Below, piece after piece: positions 1 to 12,874 of a DNA stretch of 64,000 nucleotides (its first letter is position 1; each line of letters starts with the position of its first letter). Origin of the DNA: Cinnamomum chago (lineage: Eukaryota; Streptophyta; Magnoliopsida; Laurales; Lauraceae). The notes under the pieces are model-generated. The model was not told where the DNA came from. It did no database searches and saw only the letters and a list, made by a program, of their open reading frames with translations. A program made the translations under genes and the position numbers. The DNA lies in contig CP142453.1 in NCBI GenBank assembly GCA_038049695.1, positions 15,380,001 through 15,444,000 of the forward strand, given 5' to 3'.

Positions 1-1729
1 TCGCAATCAAAGTTGGGACATTTATGGCCAGAGAAAATAAGAGAGGATAAATTCATGTTGGAAGAATGACAAATGATACTGCAGGTAACTTTGGTTTCTG
101 CAATTAAGTTGTTGCAGCTTCTAAAAGATTTCAAATGGATTACAAACTATTTATCAAATTCCTACCCTGAAACTACAAAGTTAAATGATGCCCATCTTAT
201 CCATGTTCAAACATGAAACTCTTGTTGAGGGGTAGCCAACATTCACAAAAAGAGTTCAGCTAGAAATACAAGTTAAAATAAAATTTTCCTGACAGTAACA
301 CAGCAATATTCACCTGGGCAGGACAGCACCAAGTGATATCATAAAGTGTAAAAAGCTTTAATGCCCAGATAAGCATAAGGATATGGATCTGGCTAAGGGG
401 ATTAGGGATATGGCCGCACTTTTGGAAATTCAAGACACGGATACAAATACAATTCAATCGTCATCCCTAACATAAACTTCATAATTTTCAGTAAGATCTT
501 TATGCATAGCTTCTTCTTTAGAACATTTCTAAATGAATGAAATTATCATTTTTTACATTAATTTGTATTTTTTTAATACTAAAACTAATAGAAGTATAGA
601 ACTATATGAAATAATAGACTCAATATAGTAGAATAGACTAACTTGGAAGCTAAAGTATCTGTGAAGTATTGATTACCAGAGGGAGTATCATATCAATCCC
701 ACTTCGGCACACCAGGCATGTACAAGTATGGCTATCATATGCATTATATCACAAGTATCAGAGGAATACAACATCAAAATGAAGAACACATCAATATAAT
801 GTGACTGCAAGAATGACATCGTGTGAAGAAACTACGAAAAAAGGGAGCCACTTAAGGCTAGTTTGAACCTTAAAAAAATCTACAAGAGTGAAGGAGTTCC
901 CATTCTTAAAAATTCCGCTTCTTGGCTACAGTGTAGAGTTACCCAGATGACAGAACTCTAAATCCATGAAATGGCAGAGCATCCTAGGAATGGCTGAAAC
1001 ACCTTTTTGTAGGAACTGAAAATATCATAAGAATTGAGATATTGTTAAATCAGGAACTCTGAGTTGCATGCACCCATCGAAGAACAGGAAATGCCATAAA
1101 TCTCTGGGGTTCAAAGACTCCCCTAATTCCTCCCCCATTTCCAAGGAACCAAATAGGCCCTTAAATAACAGAATTTATAACCAAAGAGGAAAGGGATCAG
1201 ATGCTATGTTGCTGGTCATGCAAGCTGCAGATTGCCTTGCAGCTACCAAATAGGACCCAAATTCACAAGGCCATTAAGGTTCACCACGAGGGATCAAGAC
1301 AAGGCTGTTTGACTACACAAAGGACAAGGATAACATCAATTCCACCAATTAACCAGAATTCAAACTTATAATGCACCATTGACCATGATACATCACAAAT
1401 ATGATCTTGTGGTACTATATATAGAGGTTTGGGTTGCATTTGATGGCTACAGAGCCAAAAGACATTCAGCACTTCCATTGAAGAAATGTTTCTCCTCTAC
1501 ATATATGGTTTTTATCAAGAGAAAGGTAAAATCTGTTCATCGAATATTTAAGCAAACACAAGGGACTACCATCCTCTCTTGACAGTAAGTTGACTCCAAA
1601 TGCAAAGGAAAAAAAAATTTAGTCATAGAAAATGGCAGAAAATATCATGTGGGCAACAAATTTCCCGGACAGGAAAAAAATTAAATGTACTTTTAATGAA
1701 GTATAAAGTCTCCTTTTTTTATGAGCGAT
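1..1729. other. Non-coding DNA, no supported gene
   Basis: AT-rich sequence with only short chance ORFs. No splice-compatible coding segment, RNA gene or intact repeat was recognised. If the PP2A B' gene at 8.4-9.6 kb continues leftwards, this stretch may lie inside its 3' intron. Confidence 0.4.
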
Positions 1730-1732
1730 TAC

Positions 1733-2938
1733 CTGTGAAGCACGGATACATAAAATGGGTGGAAGAATCCGTATCCGGCCCGGATACGTCCGGGATACAG
1801 CAAAAACGTATCTGATTTATTTTATTTCTTCTGAAATTTCAGACACATGCGGGACACGCGAGGGACACTTGCGGGACACGTTTTAAGGGACATGTGCGGG
1901 ACATGTTTTAAAAACAAAGAAAACCATTGTGGTGGGCTTGAATCAAAAAGAAAAAAAAAAAAAAAAAAAAAAAAGACGAGGTGGGAGAGGAGAAGCAAAG
2001 AAGTGAAAAAAAAAGGAGAGAAAATACCTTGCATCGGGGCTTAGGGATTTGCAAGACAAGGTGGGAGAGCTCCGGCAGAGTTGCAAGGTCTGGTCGAGGT
2101 TGATTTCGTGGCAGAGTTTGAGATCGCACGGCAGGGTCTAATCGGAGGTACTCACCATAAACACAATCTTCGTCAGATTCTTCTCTGCGTCATCTCAGAG
2201 ATCTTCGACAGGTTCTCCTCTTCTTTCTTACCCTTTTTTTTCTTTTGAGATGATGTGTAGATCTAGGGTTTGTATTGGGTTTTCTTGTATCGAGATGTTG
2301 TGAATGAGTGGTTTTGCAGTTTTTCTTTTTTTTAAAGATTCGATTTTGTTGTTTGATTTGGTTTTTGGAAGAAATGGATGATTTATGAAGGGGAAGGTAG
2401 GGTTTTGATTGATTGAAATGTTTTTAATGATAACAAGTGTGTTTTGTTGATTATAGTTGCAGTAGTTCCTCAAATTGTTCAATTTTTATGGAAATGATTA
2501 ATGGTCTGAAATTGGCTTGGGGGATGGGGGGTTTATTTTTCATGACCGGATTTGTGAGGATTTGGTCAAGAAACGATCTGTTTGTTGATTCCTGATGTTG
2601 GATTGTATCAAACTATCAATGATTGTTTTCTGATTTTTCTGTCTGGGTTATATGCTTATGTTTTCTTTCTATAGTAGTTGGTGAAACTTGGATTTTGAAC
2701 CTGGAAGTATCGAATGTAATGTTTAATGATGATTAAATCAATGAAAGTGCATATTTTATGGCTATTTTGATTGAAATAACGTTAGATTTTTATTACATAG
2801 TCATATAAAAAATATTTAAAAAAATATATTTAAAAAAAAATATTCAATGTATCCCTGACGAATCGTATCCTACTTTTTTGAGAAATGGTGTATCTGCGTA
2901 TCCATATCGTATCGTATCCGTGTCTATGCTTCATAGGT
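1733..2938. repeat. Repeat element with inverted CACGGATAC ends
   Basis: The left end reads CCTGTGAAGCACGGATAC. The right end, read on the other strand, gives CCTATGAAGCA, a short insertion, then ACACGGATAC, so the two termini are inverted relatives. The interior has GGGACACGTGCGGG-like repeats, a 22-base A run and AT-rich sequence, with no intact ORF. A related end occurs near 60.81 kb. This is probably a non-autonomous DNA transposon; its class is not determined and no target duplication was convincing. Confidence 0.4.
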
Positions 2939-3480
2939 GATACACATGACTTGAATCCGCAAACTCAAGTTTGCAAATAAAGTATCAGACATTGCCGTTT
3001 TGCATGCAAATTCTTTTTTTTTTAATGGTATACATGCAAATTATGTGCAAATATCCCACAACCTTTCCATTTCAACTAGTTTTCAGATTAGCTTTCGTTC
3101 AATCTCGGAATGCAATCAAATAAGAAGGGGGGAAAGGTGCAAGCCACAGTACAAGTGTGATGAATTCACACAATCAACTAATGACAGGGATAAAGGATAC
3201 AGCACTTGCTTATCTACAAAAGTTTGAACACCTCCATCATTTGATCATCATGAATTTTGAGAGTTGTATAAACGATGAACAAAGGAATTGTTTAAAAAAG
3301 TCCGAACATAAGATCAAACAAAAGATTGAAAAGGTTACTGAGCTTATTTGCTAAAGAAGGCACAACAATACAATACAAAAACACACATCATATAAAAGAT
3401 CAAGAAAACTACTATGCACTTGCAGTTTAATACTATAAGTTAAATAGTTAAGATTCAAAGACAAGCCCAGTGGATAGGGG

Positions 3481-3957
3481 TGTTGATGCAACCCGACAAA
3501 AGACTAGGGCCCGCAGGCCCCCTTGATGGACCATCTGATGGGGTCCACATAATCTCTGATTTCAATCAGAGATTCCTATCCTATCTACATTAGTAATATT
3601 AATTAGTTTCTTAATAGGATTGCTTTCTAAATTCTATTTAGAGTAGGATTAAGTAATTTCCTATTATTAGTATTCTGTTTAGTTTAGAAATAATGTCTTC
3701 TATATATATAGAAGAACCCTCTTGTTATTTCCATGGTTATTCAATTAATAAAGACTATCGTGAGTTATTCTCCATGAGTTCATGGCTGTGAATGCTATTT
3801 CGAGTGGAATTCCTTTGTTGGATTCGATCAACCTCATCTGAGAGGTTGGTCTATTCGATCGAAGGTCTGGGGCGCCAGGTGTCTCATCTCACGTAGCTGC
3901 CCAGGGATCAAACCCTAGGTGAGCAGGATATCCCGCAAGTACTATATACCATTGACA
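3481..3957. repeat. LTR-like segment (possible solo LTR)
   Basis: The segment starts TGTTGATGC and ends TTGACA. It contains a TATATATA stretch, an AATAAAG signal and a plausible R region, in the manner of short copia LTRs. It is followed by a run of about 19 A. No 5-bp target duplication was found, so the boundaries and identity are uncertain; a tRNA-like B box (GGTTTGATCCC on minus) near 3.91 kb leaves a SINE possible. Confidence 0.3.
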
Positions 3958-4679
3958 CAAAAAAAAAAAAAAAAAAAAGAAGAAAAAAAAACACAATAAT
4001 TTAAATAGTTAATTTCTTGTATATATAAAGAAACAATCAATTAAAATTAAAATTTAGAATAAAACAATCACAAACGGTATATAAGCACAGATTTCAAACA
4101 GCCACACAACGCAATCATTATATTATAACATTTTGTTTTGTTGCAGATGAAACCTTACAGTTACAGAATTTTCAGAATTTTAATTAATGGAAACACAGAC
4201 CTTTTTCTCATAGACTACTGTATACATAGCTCATCTAGAATAACAATCATCACTAAAATAACACAATTTAGGCACTGTTTGGCAAAATGGGATAGGAAAC
4301 TTTCTGGTTCCTCATATTCGCTGATTTTTCTGGATATAAACTACCAAGGACACAAGTCATATTGCATGCAAGTTTCCTCCCATGAAATAGGAAAGATGCT
4401 CATTCATGCAATCACAAGTTATGAGCCAAAGTAATGTTACCTATCCCCGAAAAAAGGAACTACTGAAAATAAAACCCATACTCTTTACCAACTAGATTTT
4501 ACATCCAATGCATCTTTTTTCTTACCACAATGGTAATTGTAGTAAAACAAGAAGAAAACAAGCACTGGTACAAAATGAATACACCAGAATACAAGAAAGA
4601 GATGAAACATGACAGAAGATACTCTAATTACATAGGAACGCCAGAGTTAAAAGACACTATTAAATCCAATTTTCACCGG

Positions 4680-5860
4680 AGACTTGTTGGCCACCCTATT
4701 GGCCTCTCTCAAAAATGACAGAAGGGTACATCCAGAGTCACAAAAAGACAATCTCTTTGATGATGAAGTGCATTTTCACAAATAAGAGAAAAAACAGATA
4801 TCTACAAGACCTCATTAAAACAGTCACTCTCTACAGTAAAGCGACCACATGAAGGCTGCCATAAAACCTCAAAGCAACCTTGATAGCCAATATCGCCTCA
4901 TTGGACTCGTTAATGCCAACCAACCCTGAGAATACCATCAAGCATTTCCCATTATTATTGCACAAAGCACCCCGATACTCTCCAGCACCGATTTGCCTAT
5001 TGCAGCCCCACCCACACTAAACTAGAAGGCAGGGATCATAGGGACAACCACCACACTACACCATCAACATTACTCATAATGCAACGCCATTCTGGAAAAG
5101 AGTCATCTAGCTTGAAGACACTGAATTCGTATATAATGAAAGCCTGCCTGCCAATAGAAGCCAACACATCATCAACCACCTCTTGACCCTTTCTCTCAGG
5201 CCATGAAGATTCTATTATTCCTCTACATGGATACAACCAACAAAATAGCAAAAACCAAAGATCTTTGATCTCCACAAGAACTAACCTCCAGAGGGAAAAG
5301 TACAATGAGATCAAGAATACAAGGCCTCTCCAACCAACTTCACAAAGAACCAACTTACCCGAACCCTGAATAAGAGGGACGAGCAAATGTTATAGTAAAA
5401 CGGGGCAATGAATGAGAATGTGATTCACATACTCAATTATCCTCTTTGCATAAGAATCACTCATCTGATATATTGGACGAAGAGACATCCCTTCTCCAAC
5501 AATTGTCAATGCCTACAATTTTTTGTCTAGCTGCAAGCTAACAGAATGCTTCCACCTTGTAAGGAGTAATCTTCTGCCACCAGTTGAGGAGCAGAGAACC
5601 AAGGCCTTCGAGAAAAAAATTAGACGAAGATTTGACACAAGGGCAAGGTCTCCAAATCTGCTCATTCGGAGAATCCTGACAAATGAGAATTGATATTTAG
5701 GTGGTTTAAAAAGATACATATTCAACCTCCTTTACCACTAACAAGTTCCAAGTTCCTTCTAGAAGATCAATCCATCTGACTTTTCCAGTATCCATCCAAA
5801 TTTCAGAATTCCTTTGACTTCTTTCAACACCAATTGGAAGCTCGACACTCAACACTCAAC
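4680..5860 (-). mobile_element. Decayed L1-type LINE 3' end (zf-RVT + RNase H)
   Basis: On the minus strand a broken reading frame first gives zinc-finger reverse-transcriptase sequence: IIEYVNHILIHC, then a W-rich stretch, then EVVDDVLASIGRQAF (about 5.14-5.45 kb). An RNase H-like domain follows: GGAAIGK, shifting frame into GALCNNNGKCLMVFSG, SNEAILAIKVALRF (about 4.85-5.03 kb) and LREANRVANKS (about 4.70 kb). This order, zf-RVT then RNase H, is that of plant L1 LINEs that carry a terminal RNase H. Several stops and frameshifts make it a dead remnant; the 5' part is missing. Confidence 0.65.
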
Positions 5861-7951
5861 CTTACAGGAAACAGCCCTTTTCTACATGTTTAACTATCGA
5901 AATAAAGCCAGGCACTTGATTTCAGTACTCAACAGCTTGAATTGGCTCGCATTTGAGCATTCACAAATTCATTGAGGTCTTAAACCCTAAAAGGCTAAAA
6001 CAACCATATCACATGGGCAGTGGAGAACCCAGGATTTTCGTTTGAGACCCAACCAAGTAGTTGGGTTTTAGAGACAAACCCAAGATTTTCATGTGAGTTT
6101 TCGAAGCAAACCCAAAGATTTCATATGGGCTTTGGAGGAGGACCCAGGCCTGGCAGGGGCGACTGGCCCCAAAAGCAAACATGTAGGTCCACGCCTGCAC
6201 ACGGGTAAACTAGCCCACAACACATATGCAAGCAAGCATTTAATGTGTTGTCTCCGTATTGTCTTATAGCATCAAGTAAGCATTCATGAGTCAATGCAAG
6301 AAACAACCAATAAAGTAGTACTTGATTGAAACAAACATTAGTCGATAGCAAATGCAACTCGCTAGCAAAAATTAATTGCAACCTTCAAGACATTCTCTCT
6401 CTATGGACAACAGAAACAAAAAGGTTTGTCAATACAATCACCTCAAAGGTCAAAACAACATTTAAAACTATGGAGGGCCAATTAATAGTACCTGACGCAG
6501 AAAAGAAATTCAAAAGTTATATGGAAACAAAAGCCAAAGTTCTAGCTAGGAAATTGAAAAGGCAAAGAATGGAATCTAGAATTGGAATGTGAGATTTAAA
6601 ATGAAGAACAATCTAGTAATTCATAGTTGCATAACCATGAGAAGAGCAACACAACAACACAGCTTAAAAAATTGTCCAGGCTTGGCTAAATCAATGAAGT
6701 TAACTCATATCAACCACAAAGCTGAATACTCATGACGCAGCGCGGGGAATGGGAGAATAGCCAATGGGCCAATCTCCAAGCCAAGAGGCTTAGGGATAGG
6801 GATCCATGGGATCCAAAATGTCTTGGTCTCACACCACATACCTTCGTGAAAAAACTCAATCAAGATTTTATTAATCAATAGAACTTATCCCATAGAAGGG
6901 ATTTTAATCCTTTATATAAGCTTCATACTCTAACCTATCCTTGGAAACAAATCAAATTAAAATAAACTCTAAATTAAATAAGATAAACTTTCTAATTAAT
7001 CTCATAATTATCCCTAAAATTCAGTTAGTACTAAAAATAGGAAAAGTCTTGCACAATCGGACGATTCTCTTTACGGGCTTAATAGGCTTGACTCTTGAGC
7101 CCAGTGGGTTGGCCGATCATGGATCTAGCCTACATCAACTCAGTGGAAGGAGCTAGCTTACAAAGCTCTTGCCTAAATCAGAGTGATGTCTCCATTCACA
7201 AGCATCTTTCTATATCATCAACGTATCTTTTTTCTCGGTGTCTTCCATTAGTTCGACATTTATGATTATCTAGTATGAACCAATGAAATACCTATGGTTT
7301 GATCCATCCTAGATTGTCCATCCCATTTTATAGACAGATGCAGCAATTCGATAATCAATACTCCCCTTCTTATCAATACTGTAAGAGTAGATCCTTCTGA
7401 ATCAACAATCAACATTACATCCAAATGCATTTCTCCTCTTTGAATAGAAAATATAGGCTAGCAATGTCCCTTGGATTTATCAGTCTGAGCAGGAAACAAT
7501 ATATTATCGATATTCTTTGATTCAAAGGATCATCCCATCTCAACTGAAAAAGTAAATGTCTCCTCAAGAAGAACTTTAGTACCGACTTTTTTGTTATTTT
7601 TGGATTGTCTTTTCTTTTCACATTTTTAATGTCTGATTCTGTCTGATACTTTTCCACATCTTTTTGTTGGTCTTTGCACCTGAGCCAAGATTTGACTAAA
7701 CTAAGACTTGGCCATAGCCCATAACTTGATTGACTTGGTCAAGACTGGGTCGCAAGTCGCAACTCAAGAAAAAATGAACTACAAACTACTTCTCTTTCAT
7801 TTTTCTTATACTCAAAACAGAAGAAAAGTTATGCTGAGATCAAATAGAATAAAAGTCTAAAAAAAAAATATGGGCGACAGGTATTGCAGTTGAGCCTTAA
7901 GAGTTCGCATGTATTATAAGAGAAATCATGGAGTTGGCATCTTAATTACAG
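5861..7951. other. Non-coding DNA, probable intron or flank
   Basis: No supported gene. The stretch near 6.73-7.13 kb (CCATGGGATCC, a poly-purine run, GGGTTGGCCGATCATGG) resembles the LTR-like sequence at 46.9-47.28 kb in composition and word content, but I could not set ends or a target duplication. Confidence 0.35.
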
Positions 7952-8104
7952 GTTTCCTTTAGGCGCTCCGGAAGGGAAGCCAGTGATGTTGAAATTCTTT
8001 ACAGAAAGCTGGGTTCAAACAAAAACCATGCTAAAAGGATCTTCTATACTGAAGTGGATTCTTCAGGTTACACTGCTGTGCATTCGAGATTATGCTTTCT
8101 AAGA
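7952..8104 (+). other. Orphan coding-like exon, unidentified
   Basis: An acceptor (TTAATTACAG) is followed by exactly 51 open codons and then AGA|GTACAG, a possible donor. The translation includes RRSGREASDVEILYRKLG, then RIFYTEVDSSGYTAVHSR, which has the composition of real protein rather than random translation. I do not recognise the family. It lies antisense to and just downstream of the visible PP2A B' exon, with no partner exon found. It may be a gene fragment carried by a transposon, an exon of an unseen gene, or chance. Confidence 0.3.
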
Positions 8105-8391
8105 GTACAGTATATATTTTTCATTTTTAAAAATAAAATAAAAAATTTGGTTACTGATTAAAAAGATTTATCTTTCTCAAATATTATAAACACTCATTTT
8201 ACCAAATTCATCATCTTTAAGTCAAATTAATCAAGACTTCATGTTCCTCATGAAAAAATATAGACTTAATGTCCATTCTTTAAAGAACAAAGAACACAAA
8301 CAAACATGAAAAAGTTCATGGAATCTCAATAAACTAAGCAGAAGAATATAAAAGGAAAAATGGGTATAAAACAGTCCAACCAGTCACAAAC

Positions 8392-9567
8392 CTGGAAATG
8401 GGAGCTATTGAGGCAACGGCCAATCTGTCTGAAGAGAGGAACCATACAACGCTGGAACTCTGCAGACTGTGTTGCCTCCAAAACTTCCTCCAACTCCCCA
8501 AGAAAAAGAACCTCCTTTGAGCAGTTGGTGAGCGGCCAGTACTTCAGCAACCCCCTTATAACAATATCCGCCAGCTTGCAATCTTTCTCAACAAATTGGG
8601 TAATGCAATATGACAGCTGCTGATGGTACAACCCAACCGACTTCGGCTTGTGCAATGGGAGCAACGCCCGGACAAGGAACAGCTTATGCTCCTCCTTCAT
8701 CGGCAGCGCAAATCCGTTAATTATACTCCCAAGAATCTCCAACAGCTCACCGATCCCACTATGTCTCTCTGTCTCAAAGATAAACCGGTAAAATATATTG
8801 TTAATTGCCTTCCTTATGAAAGGGCGGTGCACCATGAATTTTCCATAGATGCGATGGAGGATTGTCTTCAAGTATTCACGCTCTCGGGGATCCTCCGAAT
8901 CAAACAGATCGAGCAGCTTCAATACAAATGGATGGTCAATGTACCGCTTGGCGATCTTAGTGTCTGTATCAGATGACACAACATACCGCAGGAGGAGCTC
9001 GTATATGAGCTGCAGGTGAGGCCAGGCGGGATCGAGATAGGGTTCATCCTCCTCAGGATCCACATTGTCAGCACCAGTGTTCTCATGGGAAGCCGGTGGC
9101 AGGGGCCGGAATATATTAACAGATACCGCCCGGATGAGCTCTTCCTGGGCATGATCGGAGAGTTTGCTCGAACCGGACTGCAAGAAATCGATGAGCTCAA
9201 TGAGGGTCTGGCGCTTAGTCTCTTTCTCTCGAGCAGATTTCAGGGTATCAGAGAAATCAAACATGATGCAGCAGAGCTGGAGCTTGCGATGAAAAAGCGC
9301 CAGGCGATCGGGGACCGCCACATCGCGAAAGAGCGGGAGGCATTCTACAATGGGATCGGATACAAACGCCGCCCCCGGGGGAGGCGCCGCACCCACGTGC
9401 GGCGGCTGGGAGGAGGGAACGGTGGCTCGAGAGGCATGATTTACAGTAACGTTAGAGGTTGAGGTCGATCCAGAATTCCGATAACCGGACGATCCGTACG
9501 GATAGATCGCAGCCTCGTCCGATTTGGTGGGCTTGCGATTGCCGCGCTTTATGATCTTATTAAACAT
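8392..9567 (-). CDS. PP2A B' (B56) regulatory subunit, first coding exon
   Basis: B' subunits select substrates and locate the PP2A holoenzyme in the cytosol and nucleus by binding the A scaffold and C catalytic subunits. This exon encodes 392 residues. The start is placed at [16 protein letters not shown], which matches the N-terminus of the plant B' alpha/beta type; an upstream in-frame ATG at 9630 adds an unconserved leader. After a variable Ser/Pro/Ala-rich linker (about residues 20-70) comes the HEAT-like B56 core: [124 protein letters not shown]. The exon ends in CAG with intron start GTTTGT, phase 0. The remaining C-terminal part, about 100 residues beginning VAERALFLWNN in the family, is not visible to the left. 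Either the intron exceeds 8.39 kb or the 3' exon is lost. Confidence 0.93.
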
Positions 9568-10060
9568 TTCTCCCCCAAACATCAAGATCTCAAAAACCCT
9601 AACCCTAGATCCGGTTTCTCTCCGGAACAATCAGAACCTAGCCGAGAATCGAAGATCGTGCATTTATTCATCAAAGAATCCCTAACATCTCAGCCAAAAA
9701 AGAAGGAAAGAAGGAGGAATTCACGTGTTTTCGTTGATTTTGTGGAACTTGAAGGAGTTCGTATTGAATTCAAAGGAGAAACCAATGCACAGGTGATTTG
9801 AAAATGAAGAGCAGAGGAATAAGATTACCGAGTTCGAACGCGAGATCCGATAGACGGAGGATTGGGAAACTCCGACCATGAGCGGGAGATCTATGAGATA
9901 TGGAGAAATCGCAATACGAATTCGTCCGATGTCGATTCCCAGATTTTGAAAGTGAGACCGATCGAGAGAGAGCGAGAACGAAGAGAATGCAGAGGAGAAA
10001 ACCGACGAGTGAGGGTAGAATTTGAGACGATAAACCCAAAAGAATAGGAGGCATTTTCGG
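9568..10060 (-). promoter_or_regulatory. Probable 5' UTR region of the PP2A B' gene
   Basis: GC-richer than its surroundings, with pyrimidine-rich sequence on the sense (minus) strand. A donor-like GTAATC begins at 9828, with possible acceptors near TTCAAG or CTCGGCTAG downstream, so a small 5' UTR intron is plausible. No TATA box was assigned. The short ORFs here are on both strands and look like chance. Confidence 0.45.
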
Positions 10061-12568
10061 CTCCTCTCGCCTTTAGCAGACGCGTGTTCATGTCGGCCCC
10101 ACGTTTTCATCATCAAGACCGTCCATCAAAGGGCCACGAGCAAGGATCGGGATAGGGACACTTGTTGCGGTTTCAATAATCTGTGGAGGGTTGGGACCCA
10201 CCAGGGTGACTGGTTTTGGGGCACCAAACTGTGGGGCCCAGGTGTAGTGGGGGTTCTTGTTGGGTCTGTTTCGGTGTTGGGCGTGCTTGGGCATTAAGCG
10301 TGTTCGTTGGGCACGAGCGATCGTTTTCATGGCGGTTTGTGGTACACGGCAGATGGATTGCTGAGATGTCCTCCGGTTCATACGGTGCACAGCGGTTGCA
10401 CTGTAAATCTATAATGAAGTGAGAGTCTCCCTTTAAGTGTGGCCCACTTCTTGAATTTGTCTTTGCATGTATATGGTCGCCTTTGACTAATTGCTTATTA
10501 TCATTTTGATTAATTCTTAATATTATATTTTTCTCCTCCTTTTTGTTTTTGTTTTTTTTCTTTTCTTTTCTTTTCACTAGCCAAGTGTAAACCAGCTAAT
10601 CCCAAGCAAATTAGAACATGCAGAAAAGAAATCGAACACTGGTCTCCCAAGTCTCAAGTAGTGCGCCATGCCATTATTTGATTACCTAATAGGATCTTTA
10701 GATGATCGTTAAAAGTGTTTGACTATGGGCTTGACTAGTCCGAGCAGGAGCTATTCCACACCTGGCCCGGTTTGTTCTTGAGCCTGAATCAGCTCATTGG
10801 CCAATGATATGCGTGATCTGTGAACCTTTTAAGCAAATACACACCTATGTAGTGTAGCTACAAGGCAAAAGACAATTTCGGGCTGGACCAACAAGTCTGG
10901 AATGCAGAGCCATATCCAGCGCACTGCGAGCTGATCGATGGCTAAGCCTGATCTAGCCCAAATCATGCACCTGTCATGGTTTAGGATTGTTAATACCTGA
11001 ATCCAACTTGATCAGATCATTTCGGGTCTGGATTCACATTAACAGTTTGATTAATGGATGAGAGAGGTTCAAATTGGATCTATACTTGTTACTAGACTCA
11101 ACCCTGAACATATTGTAGGATTGCTTACGAGCAAGGAAAACTTGGACCAAATGAGTTCCCGGCCCGCAAAGGACTTGATTGGGCTGTAAGGCATTTATGG
11201 CCTTTGTTTTTTTCAACTTATGGTTAAATTGGTTGGGTCTGAGCCCGCATATGCTTAGATGACAGCACAATTTAAATAACAGCGTAATCATGTCCTGCCA
11301 ACCTATTTATGAAAAAAGGGTTCATTCTTACTGATTATCATTGTGTTAAAACTTAAAAATGAAGTTCAATGTTTTATCGCTACTTAACAAAAATATCAAT
11401 TTAGAAGTGTGCATAGTTTTTTATTGGAGTGAGATTTTGCTAAATGCTTATCGAGGTGAAGGATTGTGATATCAATCACTTAAATCAAGCTTGGACTCAG
11501 GTTATTCAATCTAAATTTGTGGGTGGCAAAATCTGACCCATATTTGATCCGTATAACCTGATCCGATTTGCTATCAATTCACCTAAACCTGCGAGTAGAA
11601 GAAGAGGAGGAAGAAGAAAGCATTTGACAAGACACGGTACATATTTCCAGGCTTAAAGATCAAGATACAGGGGAAGGGATCCCGTGGGCATATGTAGGCC
11701 GTGTAATCCCTGCTACTACTAGTGGTTGAAGAGTCACTGAAGCTTGTGTATGGCCTATTGTAAACCTCGTTCTGTTTGGTGCAACGAGGATTTCTCTTCA
11801 CTGGGATTTCAAGGGCAGTTCTGCATGAACATTTTCCCCTCGAACGATCAAAATGATTTCTTCATCTCCCGCATTGGAAAGAAGTGCCGGTTTCCTCCTT
11901 CGCGGTACACTCCCTTAATCATAGCCACTAAATGCTAATGGAGACGGTTGGTAAGTCTTGTATAGTTAGAACGTCCCTTTGGCCAAATAAGAGGTTTATA
12001 AGCATTTTTTCAACATCTTTACACACACCAATGATCTAAATTCTCCTTCATCAAATCTGTAAAAGCTTCCCTCGTGAAGAGGGAGAGGGCATCTTAGATC
12101 TGCCTTCACTCCTGATTCACTTTTCCTCGCAGCCGGGACCAGCGTCAAAGCATCCAATTTGTCTTGTCCCTCCACCAACTCAAGACCGAGCTCCATTTCT
12201 AACTTGACAAGATCTAGATTTACTCTTCCTGAACGACTACTCTGGTGGCAAGCACTTCAGTTCCTCCGCCGGTTGTGACCTGTGAGTGAGTGCTGGTCCA
12301 AGTTTGCCTGGCCTGTTTTGCCCATTTTGAAAATGGGCCGAATATTGGTCAAGCTGTAGCTGTAGTCTGTAGATGCCCGAGCCCATCAATGGATTCAACT
12401 ACCCTTGGTTTTAAAAAAAACAGAAGATTAGAGCTGAATAAATCAAAGCCTTAACATCAAACTGTTCCGCGTATTGGATGAATCCAAAAGAAATATAAGG
12501 TGACAATAGGAAAGGACAATGGAGAGTTATTAGGAGAGGTTTGAGGGGTAGTTAAAAGAGAGATTTTA
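10061..12568. other. Intergenic DNA, no supported gene
   Basis: Mixed sequence with short ORFs only. A minus-strand 66-codon ORF at 11996-12196 and a plus-strand 64-codon ORF at 11744-11938 have protein-like composition but no recognisable family or splice partners. Confidence 0.4.
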
Positions 12569-12874
12569 GGGCGTGTTTGGCACTTAACTAAGTAAAAGTG
12601 AAGTGGAGTGAATCCAGATAAGAATTGACAAGGATCATATCAAAAGTACACAATTTCAACATTCCCTCAATCTTTTCCAAAAAAAGTCAAAAAAACAACC
12701 TCCTTTTTCCACTAAAAAATAAAAAAAACTTCACTTTTCTATACAAAAAGTCAAAAAGATTCTATACCAAACAACTAAAAACAAAACATCATCATAACAC
12801 TCTATATTTTATTCTCTCTTGATTTGATGCTTCACCTCACCTCACCTCACTTCACCACACATCCAAACATGCCC
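12569..12874. mobile_element. MITE with GGGCGTGTTTGG-type ends
   Basis: The element starts GGGCGTGTTTGG and ends CCAAACATGCCC, imperfect terminal inverted repeats. It is flanked by TA on both sides. The interior is AT-rich, with CTCACCTCACCTCAC near the right end and AGTCAAAAAG repeats. A related copy lies at about 20.57-20.87 kb. It has no coding capacity. Confidence 0.6.

Noticed and set aside
6326..6592. 88-codon Lys-rich plus-strand ORF
   Set aside because: No recognised motif, no splice context, and it lies in sequence that is otherwise repeat-like.
9016..9462. A 148-codon plus-strand ORF
   Set aside because: It is the antisense shadow of the conserved PP2A B' exon.
11996..12196. 66-codon minus-strand ORF with protein-like composition
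   Set aside because: No family recognised, no splice signals with partner exons, and it is short enough to be chance.
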